Part shown: positions 46,301-57,500 of the stretch, piece after piece | Position numbering within the stretch: the stretch's first letter is position 1 | Layout of the letters: each line of letters opens with the position of its first letter | Assembly: GCA_030770545.1 (NCBI GenBank) | Contig: CM061096.1 | Location: 12,815,501 to 12,879,500, forward strand | DNA: 64,000 bases | Direction: 5' to 3' | Origin: Macropodus opercularis | Lineage: Eukaryota; Chordata; Actinopteri; Anabantiformes; Osphronemidae | Translations under genes and position numbers: made by a program | The notes under the pieces: generated by a model | The model's database searches: none | What the model saw: the letters and a program-made list of their open reading frames with translations, nothing else | What the model was told of the DNA's origin: nothing

Positions 46301-49300
46301 TATTATATCTAAGAACATTGAAATAAATACACATGATGGATACTATCAAGCTTTATGTAGTACAAATATTAGTCTGTGTTGTCGGTGACAGTGTTAACGT
46401 GTGGTTCTAAGGCTACTCATCCAGGGCCCTGAGGGAACGTGCTGCCTCGGGAAGGGAAGCCTCGTGTCTGTGGAGAGATGGGTTATGAAGGCCTCCGGGC
46501 AGTTTGATCTCACCGTTGTCTGGTGGGATCAGCAGCACGACTCCATCAAAACATGTTGATGTAATGTCCTGTGCGGCTGCTGGCTGCCTACGGTACACAC
46601 TGTTCTCAATCATTTATTGACTTTCTGCTTAAATGATGCACGTGGATTATCTACACTTAAACTGCTTTGTTCCTCCATTACCTACAATTTCAGACCTTTG
46701 CAACACCTTTGCCCTTTAAACAAAGGAAACATCTCCTTTAACTGTGCTCGTAGGCTTGTAAACACCTTGAGCTTGACAGCCGTTGGTGTAATGAAAAAGC
46801 GAGTAAAGCGAACTTCGTATTCACCGAAGCTCTCTGTGCCTCTCGCTCCGTCTCCTCGTATTCCACAGTCTGGTTTGTGGCGTGATACATGAGACAGAGA
46901 ACAGTAAATCACCAGATAGCAGAGGAAACTGTGCAGCTTGGATTGATCAGCCTTGTTATTTTCCCATCTGCTAACAGGGAAATGATTAGCCAGACGTGAT
47001 TGATTCAGGGTGTAATAGATTAGTCCTGGCCTGCCTCCATCGTCTTTTCAAAGTACCAATGTGCTATTACGTTCGCCTGTAAAAGTACTGGGGAATAAAA
47101 CACAACTTCACACATCTTCTGTTTTCACATTTGTGTATTCGACCGCGTGTAGTGTGTCGATAACTTCATTTAGGCGTCTCCGTCTCAAATGTCAGCGTGT
47201 TTAATGCATTTCTGTGTCGGAGTGTTTCTCAGCTTTGCCGTTTCTTGAGACGTGTTTCAGAGTGCATTCTGGTTATTAGCTATGCTCCATTTACTGTGTG
47301 TGTGTCTGTGTGTGCGTACAGACAGACATTGTACATGACACTGATAATCCTAAAGTGTGTGTCATTGTGGGGAGCATGTTGGTGTTGCCACATAAATACC
47401 TTGTGTCCGTTTTCTGTGTTGTTAAGTTGGTGTTTCTCTGTGTATACGTGAGTGCGTTTGTGTGTCTGCTCTTGCAGCGGAGGAACCCTCAGCTCAGATT
47501 TCAGTGCCGGGAACAACATGCTGGCCATGGGGGAATGACAGGGGAAATTGGACGGCAGACAGTGTGATTTGTGCGTGTACAGATTTCCTTATGTGTGTGT
47601 GTGTGTGTCCTCCATGCATTCCTCTCATTCTGAGCCCTTTGGCAGAACCATATTGAGAGACAAAACGACAATGCATAACAGAGCTGGGGATAAGCCTATA
47701 TGTCTGCACTATTATCACTGAGCTTAGCACCGGTGCCTGCGGCTGCATAGTGGTTATTATGGATGTCCTGTAATTGGAATAGCGCCGTACTCCAAAATAA
47801 ACAACACCTCACACAACGTCTGACGTCTTTTGTGGAAAACATGAGTCATTTGCCTTTAGCTCAATCAAACACCAAAATATAACTTTCATTTGCTCTTTTT
47901 CTTCCCAGGGAGCTCTGTGAGGAGTCCATGACCCACTCCGTCAGCTCTGCATCTAGTCTGGAGAGCCATCCGCCGTCTGAGAGCAGCGGGCAGTCGCAGG
48001 GCACGCGGTGGGAGGAGCAGCAGAAGGTGCTGGCGATGGAGCAGTTGTGTGGTGTCTTCAGGGTGGATCTGGGTCACATGAGGTCGCTGAGACTCTTCTT
48101 CAGGTCAGCCTCGAGTCCAAAGTTCACTGTGTGAGGGCTCACCTTGCTGTGTGATAAACCCTTGCGTGGTTATTGCGCTTTTGCAGTGATGAGGCATGCA
48201 CCAGTGGCCAGTTGGTGATAGCCAGCAGAGAGAGCCAGTATAAGATCCTTCACTTCCACCACGCTGGCCTGGACAAGCTGGCTGAGGTCTTCCAACAGTG
48301 GAAGTGCTGCAGGGAAACTCAGCTGAAAGATCAGGTCACTTCCCAAATCCCAGACATGTTCAGCTCGCCTTTGCAGCCGTATTTAATTCTAAATCTCCTC
48401 CCCCTTTTTCTGCCCACGTCTCTGTTTGCATCAGGTGTCAGATGAGAGGTCCTGCATGCAGTTCTCCATCCAGAGGCCTACGCTTCCATCGGCCGAGATG
48501 CACCCAGAGGAGAAGCTGTATCGGCGTCTGGATGTCACCACGTGGCTGCGTCACCTCAACCAAGCCGGGCAGGTGGAGGAGGACTATAAGCTACGCAAGG
48601 TGCAGTATGCTTTTACAAGACTGAGGGATCAGTTAAGGAAATACTCAGCTTAATCCATTCAGTCAAGCTCTGCTCTCATTCATTTTCCCTCAATCTCATC
48701 TACTAAAAGTCATTTTTAAAGTCATTGCCACAGTGTCTCCGTTTCGGTTTTAGTCAGCACCTGCTAAACAGTGAGAGGACAGATCTTGGCCAATGTCCCC
48801 TTGTGACTCATCTAAGTTCTCTGGTATTGACTCACTTGAAGGTTTACCATCATACTGAAATGAGTCAGTGGCAGTTAGACTGTCAGTGTGAAGCCATTTC
48901 CTCCATAAACACTTGCAGCAGCAACAGAACACTGTTGTTTTTTTTGCTGGACATGCAGATTTAACTGTGTTTGTTTGTTTGTGGGGTTTCTGTTTTGCAC
49001 AATTTGCAACAGCATCTGGTGAAGTGATAGCTGAGTGCATGCGTTGCTGTGCATGTCCTGATTTGCATAGAGTGCGATATGTTCTCACGGTTCAGTATCT
49101 GTCCATCACTGTGTGCCCCCCGTTTGCCCTGTGAATGATTTGCCTCTCTGTCCTCATCAGGCAATCTTTTTCGGTGGAATTGACCCATCCATCCGTGGCG
49201 AGGTGTGGCCCTTCCTGCTGCACTACTACAGCTATGACTCCACCTCCCAGGAGAGGGAGGCCTGGAGACTGCAGAAACGCACAGACTATCACGACATCCA

Positions 49301-50059
49301 GCAGAGGAGGTGGGAAAACAAGCAGACAGAGCGAAATGCAGATGCTTCTCTGTAGTTCCAGCGCTTTTTAAATCTGGTATTCACTGCAAACAGCGGAAAA
49401 CATGGCTGCAGTGCTGGCTGCCAAATGCTCAGTCAGTCAAACACTAAACCATATGTGAGTCTATTGTGGCCTCTCATCACAGGCGCTGAGCAGTCAATAG
49501 GCACAATCAGGGAAGTGTTAAGGGGAGGTGCCGGGTGTGAAATAAAAGGTCTCTGGAGGAAAAACATGTCAGCGTTTATCAGATCATGCTCGCTCATCAG
49601 AAGGAAAGAAAATGCTTAACACAAGCACATAATATAGACATGCATCACACGTAATGTGCATGAGAACAACTCAGTCTGATGAGCGTGCACATAATTTCAT
49701 ACACTGAGCTGGTCCATCTAAAATCATAGTGATAATTGGACAGATTTTGTCTCTATGGCCTGGTAACATTTTGAACACATCACAAGGTCTTATTGAAGTC
49801 GAGTAATTAGAGCCCTTGTACTGATTCTGATGTGGATTGCTTTAAAGACTATTTCACTAGACGAGCCTCCAGGGCCACTGGTTGGTCATTAGGAGCAAGG
49901 AGACAGGATACACGTCTGTGAGTTTGCTCCTTCTCCCTGACCTTGTCTCCTTTCCTAAGTAGTGTTGACTGTGAAGCTAGAAATGAAAGAAATGTAGCCC
50001 TAAACTAAAATCAATAGACCTTTGACCAACCAAAGACTAGACAAGAAAATGTAAATGAT

Positions 50060-50121
<62 letters not shown>

Positions 50122-53064
50122 ATGTTCTCTTTAATGTTCTTTAATATACTTTCACGTATTTTCAAGGCCTTTCCACTTTGACTGATAGCGCTCGCTGTTA
50201 TTTTGATCGTGCACCTACATAGAACAAACAGGACCTACAGTATTAGAGCAGTGTGTAGAACTGTGGGTTTCCTCTTTAAAATTCCTACATAAATGCTGGA
50301 ATAATTTCTGTGACCGTTCTGGCATCAGAAGTGCAAAGTGGGGAACATGTACTAGAGACAGAGGTGGCCGGGGACCGTCCAACAACACAAACATGCAGCA
50401 CGGAAACAGTTGCGTGGCCTTGCATCAGGTGTGCAAACCTTATTCCTAGTGGGGCCTCATGGAAAACAAACAGTGTTAATTAAATCCCCTCTGCTCGTTA
50501 GGACTTGAGTACATCACTGCCAGCACAGAGAATAACGCTGATATTTAGAGCGATGGACGATGGTTTCGTGCTTGTGGTCTTCTCAACGGTGTTTTCGATA
50601 TTGAAAAGCACCGTCTGTCCACTGCTTCCCCACGCCCACATTTCTAATCTCGGTGTTTGTGTGTTTTCTCAGATTGTCCATGAGCCCTGAAGAGCACAGT
50701 GAGTTCTGGAGAAAGGTCCAGTTCACAGTAGATAAAGACGTGGTGAGGACGGACCGCAGCAATCACTTCTTCAGGGGAGAGAATAACCCCAATGTGGAGA
50801 TCATGAGGTCAGACTACTTTTCGTCACTTTCCCCCTTTTGTTCTTTTTCTCTCCCTCTCGATCACTATCTCTGCCTCCGTCTGTCCCCTTTTCTCAATCC
50901 ATCCTTATCTTTCCCATTACTCAATGAGATGCACAGGCGTACCTATTCATTTCATATTCTGAACCCTGGGGGAGCTGCAAATGAGTTTCATGCTTTATTG
51001 ACTCTGACTAAGCCGTCTGAGCACTTTTGATGCATACTCAGAGCTAATGGCTTTCTAAACGAGGAGCAAGAGGATTTAAATAGCATATTAGTTTAGTGAC
51101 TCTCATCGAGGCTCCTGGTATTTGCCCAGGTATTATGTGATACCAGTTGTGCTCGTGTCAAATGCAGGGCACTTATCTCACATCTGTTTTACCGGTATGT
51201 CACAGATACGCATGTCTGGCTCATTCACGCTGTCATTTGAATGGAAGGTGCAGACAGGTCTTCTCGTCACCTCAGTCTTTCATTTTCCAAAGCTAAAAAC
51301 ACTGTGCAATGTGCTTTCTTTTTGTTTTGTTTAGTTTTTTCCTGAATGTTTGTTTTCTGTTGTTAATGTTCCACTAAAACAGTAAAGTGCCTCCGTTTTC
51401 TTTTCTTTTGTTTATGGAGTGTTTACTAATACATGAGGACTGACAGGGAAGTTTTCTTTAAAGTATCCATATTCGGAAAAGGGGGAAAAGAAATCTCATT
51501 AATTAGCTCCCTGGTTACCAGAGCAGTTGGCATAGCAACAGCTGAAGCAGGGCTTGTCATGTTGTTCTGGGCATCACTATGCTGAAACATGTTAGTGTTG
51601 GGTGGCACCATACGTTATTGTGGTTTTGTTGAACTGCAGAACACGTGTATGTCCTGTATAAGAGACTGTGGGAAATCATGTTTGTGATGCCTCATCGTGT
51701 TCATGAAGTGTTTTCCGCTGATTTGTTACGACACCGTTGAGATTTCTGTGACCGTTCTTGCCCCAGGCGGATTCTGCTCAACTATGCGGTGTTTAATCCA
51801 GACATGGGCTACTGCCAGGGCATGTCTGACCTGGTGGCCCCGCTGCTCACTGAGATCCAGGATGAAAGCGACACCTTCTGGTGCTTTGTTGGACTCATGG
51901 AGAATACCATCTTTATAAGCTCACCACGCGATGAAGACATGGAGAGGCAGCTGGTAGGAATCCCGTGAATGCCTTTATCAAATTTCATAGCTTATATCAT
52001 ATGTGCTATAATTAATACAAACACCTGACCGCAATCACAGCAAAGGGGCTGAATGTCGCGAAACAATGCTCTTTGGGTTATTATGGCAAATGCATTCATT
52101 TAAAAGTTCTTTTTCAAATAGCTTAATGTATCTCGTAACGGTCTAGTGTATTTACTTAAAACAGCTTTAATCATGTCGGTTGCACTGTCTCCAGGGAGAA
52201 ATTCAATTCCATTGCCTGGTTCCTGGTTGCTTTTTCCAGTTCCTCATGTTTTCGGGACATTTTGCTTGGCTTAATATGACTCAAACGTCCGCAACACGCA
52301 CTAACCTTGCGTTTGACCTGCGACCTCCAGATGTACCTGCGGGAGCTGCTGCGCCTCATGCTGCCCCACTTCCACCACCATCTGACCAGGCTCGGTGAGG
52401 ACGGCCTCCAGCTGCTCTTCTGCCACCGCTGGATCCTGCTCTGCTTCAAGCGAGAGTTCCCTGACACAGAGGCTCTGCGCATGTGGGAGGCCTGCTGGGC
52501 GCACTACCAGGTCGGGGCTCGGAGTCCAGAGAAGCGTTTAACCCATTTACAGTACTTCAAAGTGGAAGTCAGTTTGGTTGGCATAACTTGAAGTCAGTGT
52601 TTCCCATGCACGTGTTTATTGCACCCATCTGTCTCGTATGGGGCTCAGTAGACTTGTAACAGTGTCATGATCACTGCCATAACACAGAGTCAGATATCAG
52701 TCTCTCTGGCTCACGCCATCTGTTCACTGTAGATGTTCTGATATTCAGCTACAGGTGGCGATGGAGGAGATAGCAGAGAGCGAAACCTCGGCTTAGACAG
52801 TTGATCACATAGCAGATGGGCGAACAAACAGCAATTTCTGATTGATAGCAGATTTTTTTTTTTATAAAGAAGAGATCGAGTAATTTTACAAAAACAAAAT
52901 ACATGAGACACGTGAAATGTCGTTTTCTATGCTGTTGTAAAAAGGGTCCTGCAGTGTTTGTGTGGGTAAATTTCCATCTATAGTGCAGAAACTGGGGGCC
53001 TGCACATGTGTGTGTATGTGTATATATATGTATACATACACACACACACACACATATATGTGCA

Positions 53065-53123
<59 letters not shown>

Positions 53124-54417
53124 GGTAGACAAAAAAGTAGACAAAAACAAACTTTCTCAAACGGCAATTTCATTCACTCTTTCAAAGATCTAATCTTCCT
53201 CCTAATTTGCACTCTCTTTCGAACTGAATTTCAAGTTGATTTGAATTTCACACATATCTATTTTTGTCTTTCCTTGCTCTGTGGTAACCTTCACATTGTT
53301 GCTTGCAGCAAGGGCGTAGCTACTGTAGACAGAGAGAACTGAGAGCATGCTGTCATTAGTTTATAGTCCCAGAATCTCTTCAGATATTTCTGCACTTTTT
53401 GTTTTCAAGCTTGGACCCCTGCCTAACCCCTTTCAATCGCTTTACAGACGGACTACTTCCACCTTTTCCTGTGTGTGGCCATTATTGTTCTCTATGGGGA
53501 GGATGTGACAGAACAGCAGCTCGCCACTGACCAAATGTTGCTCCACTTCAGCAACCTCTCCATGCACATGAACGGAGAACTAGTGCTACGCAAGGTATAA
53601 AATAGGGGAAAATATCATCAATCGAATATAATTTGGTTAGAATAATTTTTAGTTTGTGTTTTTGCATCAGAGTTTCACAAAAGCTCAGCATAGAGTTCTT
53701 TTTGCATCAAATAGCCCTGCTACGCTGTAACTTACCCAGAGACCTTGCAGCTCTGCCATGCAAAGGATTTATGATCTGCATCTTCCTCATGTTTATGGAT
53801 GCTGTGTTAGTACTGCTGCAACCACAGGCAGTGAGTTCACGTTGGCATGCAGCTGGCGTAGCGCCTTCTGTTATTGTTGCCCGAGATGTTGTTTTCAATG
53901 TTTTAAAAGCAGGCGGGGCAGCATTTCTGCTTGAGGGAACACGATGCATTGCTGACCTTGATGGCATTCTGTTTTCTTTTAGCTCGAAATCACAGGTATT
54001 GATTTCTTTTAGTGGTTAGCTCTGGTGGTCTTTGTTTATTGTTGGTCAAAAGCCTCCTTCTGTGTTTGCCATTTACATATTTGTGTTCATGCTGCCACTG
54101 TCGTGCTGCTCTTCCAGGCCCGCAGCCTTCTCTACCAGTTCCGCCTGCAGCCCAGGATACCATGCAGCCTACACGACCTTTGTAAACTGTGCGGTCCGGG
54201 GATGTGGGACAGCCGCTACATCCCCACTGTGGAGTGTTCAGGTGAACACCCAGACTCTCAGAGCTGCCCCTATGGAGGCACTTCCACCCCACAGCCCGCT
54301 TCGCCCTCTCCATCATCCACACCTTTGCCCTCACCAAACACAACCCCCACGCCTCCCCCGGAGGGCAAGAAAGGCTCTAAAGCTCGAGATATTTTCACAT
54401 TCCGGAAACAGTCCTGA
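43367..54417 (+). CDS. tbc1d16: TBC1D16, Rab GTPase-activating protein
   Basis: Twelve coding exons close in frame: 43367-43547, 43844-44006, 44085-44393, 47909-48103, 48187-48334, 48435-48599, 49161-49309, 50673-50807, 51767-51953, 52331-52510, 53448-53594, 54118-54417 (752 aa; human 767). The start MSLGRLLRRASSKASDLL matches the human N-terminus; an upstream out-of-frame ATG sits at 43338. The N-terminal half holds WVPNSRIQRQDEEALRYITP, then a Ser/acidic linker and the conserved VFRVDLGHMRSLRLFF block. The TBC domain keeps both catalytic fingers: VDKDVVR (Arg462) and GYCQGMSDL (Gln499). The C-terminal tail is Pro/Ser/Thr-rich and longer in low-complexity sequence than in human. In mammals it acts on Rab4A in receptor recycling. 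A 78-nt intron after residue 114 is stop-free and in frame, so it could be retained. Confidence 0.95.
44394..47908 (+). other. tbc1d16 long intron
   Basis: 3.5 kb without a recognisable gene. A pyrimidine-rich tract spans about 45780-45910. A stretch at 46940-47035 with TGATTGATT and TAATAGATTA motifs resembles a homeodomain-bound conserved element. Confidence 0.6.
50063..50116. repeat. (TA)27 microsatellite
   Basis: Perfect TA repeat of 54 nt inside a tbc1d16 intron. It is self-complementary, so it can extrude as a hairpin and is likely polymorphic. Confidence 0.95.
53008..53119. repeat. Compound (TG)(TA)(CA)(TA) microsatellite
   Basis: TG-rich, then TATA, then (CA)8 at 53039-53054, then about 25 TA units at 53070-53119. 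The TG and CA arms are complementary and flank a short TATATATGTATACATA centre, so the left half could form a hairpin. Confidence 0.92.
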
Positions 54418-54477
54418 GTCTGAGGTTATGCAACGGTTTGGATCCATCTGCTGGATCCTTGAAATGTTTGCTGCTGT

Positions 54478-54538
54478 CTGACTCCTCTCCACAGAGGAGG
54501 AGTCAGTCTCTCACTCTTCTCCACAGAGGAGGAGTCAG
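54478..54538. repeat. Hairpin plus 20-nt direct repeat after tbc1d16
   Basis: CTGACTCCTC (54478-54487) and GAGGAGTCAG (54497-54506) form a perfect 10-bp inverted repeat around a 9-nt loop. The unit CTCCACAGAGGAGGAGTCAG occurs at 54487-54506 and again at 54519-54538. It lies 60 nt after the stop codon, inside the expected 3'UTR. Confidence 0.85.
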
Positions 54539-57500
54539 AGCTCCTAGTTTCATCCTCAGTGTTTTGGCCACTTTCCTGCGGTCCAGAGTGTTATTCACAG
54601 CAAATATTATCTTGTTAATCTGCAGTGAGGAGATTAAGGCTAGAGGTGAAGATGCTGCTGTCCGCTCGGAGCAGGATGGACAATCATTAGCGGCTGTGTC
54701 GGCCTGGAGCTACTTCAGGTTCTTGTCTGCTGCTGGCTTTCTTCCATGGGTTCACATTAGGGTCTGAGGGAACCAGAATTAGTGCAGACTCTGACCACAG
54801 CTCAAATGGAGCTAGAGATTAATTTACAGAACTCAAACAAGAAGATGTTGCTGTGTTCTCACAGTGAAGTATTTGTGTGAATATGTCAGATTATAATGTT
54901 CATATCTCAAATCTGAACAGGACATTTTTACCATGAAATCCAAATCCTGGGTGTTAACAAAAAGGAGCTGGCACAGAGTATATTAATGTAACTGGTAGCC
55001 TTTAGTTTTGTTTAATTTTATTTTCCAACAAGTGAACGTTTGTGTTTATCTCAGCACTTGTGAAATATTTAGAGCAATATTATCCTTGCATGAGCGATTC
55101 TTTACATATAGAGGGCACATGTTTGTTGAAAAAACACATTAGCCCAAAACAGAGCTATGAATGTGTTGACATGACAAACACGCACATCGTGACAGGGCTC
55201 TGCATATTTGGAACACGACACAACTTAATATCTGTCGTTTCTGATGAGCAGGAAGAAGCCAGCTGTATATTTCTTTCATGTTCTTGTCACTTCACCAGTA
55301 ACAGAACGTTAAGAACGTGAAGTAAAACAGGTTTTGCCGTCTGTCCTCCTGTTTCGATTCCTGTGCTAAACAATCGTCAGCGCAGTGGTATTTCTTTTCT
55401 TCCCTCCAGCGTCACCTCAGCCCTCACCTGAAAATAGATGGCACCATATCAACACTAAGAATCCGTCCACGTGAATGTATCTCCATTTTGCATCTTCTCA
55501 CATGACTGCATCCGAGTGAAAGTCCTTTCTGTGTGCGTGGGGATGTGCATGCGCGCGTGCGTAAACTGGGGTGACCTCTAAACATCTGGTAATGAGCTGG
55601 AGAACAGCCGTAGAGGACCTCCCCCTCTGACCAGTGGCTCTAATTACCAGCCGTCATGAAGAGAACTCGAGGAGGAAGGAAGGAAAATACTGACTGTAAT
55701 GTGAGTGACGGGGAGAAAAGACACCATTTAGGCTTGATACAGACGTGTATCGTGATTTCCCTCCTCGATTTGTTCTACTTCAAATCCCACATGTATAGAT
55801 GGAATCTACACAGGCGCCCCCCCGAAGGCTTTTGAGCGACACTCTTGAGGGTGCAAACGTCTTCAAACTGCTGCTAAAATGTAACATTAAGACCTTCAAT
55901 CAGCCTGCCTCTAACTCCCCTCTCTCTCGGGTCTTTCTTGTGGTTTCTCGCTCTCTCAGCAAGCAGCCTCTGCAAGTGACATCCATAACTGCTCCTTTTC
56001 CCTATTAGTTATCATGTGCAGCTGCTCGCTCCAAAAATGCCCGCAGAGTTTTGAAGATTCAGTGAGTGTGCTGGGATGAGCTGAGCCAGAATTGCACTGT
56101 GTGCGCGTGTACGTGTGTGTTCGCTCGTCTTTACCATCTCACGATTTTCTTTTTAAACCTCCATTTCAATCTGCCTGCACAGACACTGTAAGTCACGAGC
56201 TTAAGTGTTGACTGCTCCTAAGTAAAGGAGAGTTTTGACCAGTCATCAGTGAATGTAAGCTCTATGAAATGTTGATGTGTTGCTGGGCATCACCATAAAA
56301 AGAGCCACTTCTTGGTATTAATAAAAAATGCAATCATACTTACCTCTGTATAATGTTTTACTTCACACCGTACCAAGCATTGAAATTCTAAACGCATGAA
56401 TGTAGGAATCAGTAATAAAGATAATAACATACGATACAAACTGACAACAAATGGAACATGTAAACATCCAATGTGTCAAATGAGAAGCTAAATAACCAAG
56501 AAGTCCTCTCGCTCACAAGTTAAGCAGAAATGTGTAATATTCTGTGAACCTCAACAATAACGTGAAACAAGGAGGATTTATAGGATTTATATTACCATCA
56601 AGCTCTCTACAGGTTTTATTAAAAAGATTCAAGCTTCCTGGAATAGTTTACTTGCTTTTCCAGGAACCTTAAGACCAAACCAAAGCACCTGAGGCATGAG
56701 AAGAAAAACATTGTTGTACCTTGCTCGTGTTTTACCAACACTTTTTAATCTCTCTGGATTTTTAAGCCCAGACAAGCATCATTCTGCTCTACAGTGCAAA
56801 GTGGCTAATCTCCAAAACAGCTGTTTTTCAAAGTGTCACATTTCCATCTGTGTCATTTTTATCTTCAGCTGCAGTTACTTCTGTTTGTGAAAAGAAAAAT
56901 CTGATTCCACTTGCAAAGTGATTCATTCTGTATTTTGGCATCTAGATCTAGATCTGAACCAACCTGAACCCTCACAGAAGGTTTTTAATACAGTTGAAGC
57001 TCCAAGATCCAATATTTTAGGTCTTAGAGACGAGAAACTCGCCTCACTGTTCTTCTAAACCACTAATTTTTCTTTCCCAGCTTTGAAAGAAGATGTTGGG
57101 TTTTGCCTCTTCAAACTCTACAGAGATGAGGTGTGGATTCTGCTTCACTGGGGATTTCCTTTCCAGTTTTCTGACAAACAATGTAAAGCCTCCCATGAGA
57201 AAAGGCAGCAGAGGCAGATGGTGCATTTCCCAGAGTTTACCCCAGTACAGTCTTATCAGCTTCTGCTGTTTGTTGTGGTTGTTTTACTGTGTGTGTGTGT
57301 GTGTGATGGCTCAGGCATTTGACAGCGATCAACTGACTGTCGCAGACAGCTGTGGAGGTATTATCAGACAACGTCAGGTGGCTGGTTCCTGGAAAAAGAA
57401 AGGAAACACTCGGGCTGACAGTCGTCTTTGGGGAGCGGCTTTCTGAGTGGAACCAACAAATCTAAGTATCATCCATTTTCCTCTGGTTCTCCGTGGTCTT

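Larger units (their letters stand above)
48600..53447 (+). other. tbc1d16 introns longer than 300 nt, C-terminal half
   Basis: The introns 48600-49160, 49310-50672, 50808-51766, 51954-52330 and 52511-53447 contain no other gene. Two large TA microsatellites lie in them (50063-50116 and 53070-53119). The following intron, 53595-54117, is also empty. Confidence 0.7.

Noticed and set aside
52749..53173. Long minus-strand frames with Tyr-Ile and Thr-His runs
   Set aside because: They are translations of the TA/CA microsatellite, not genes.
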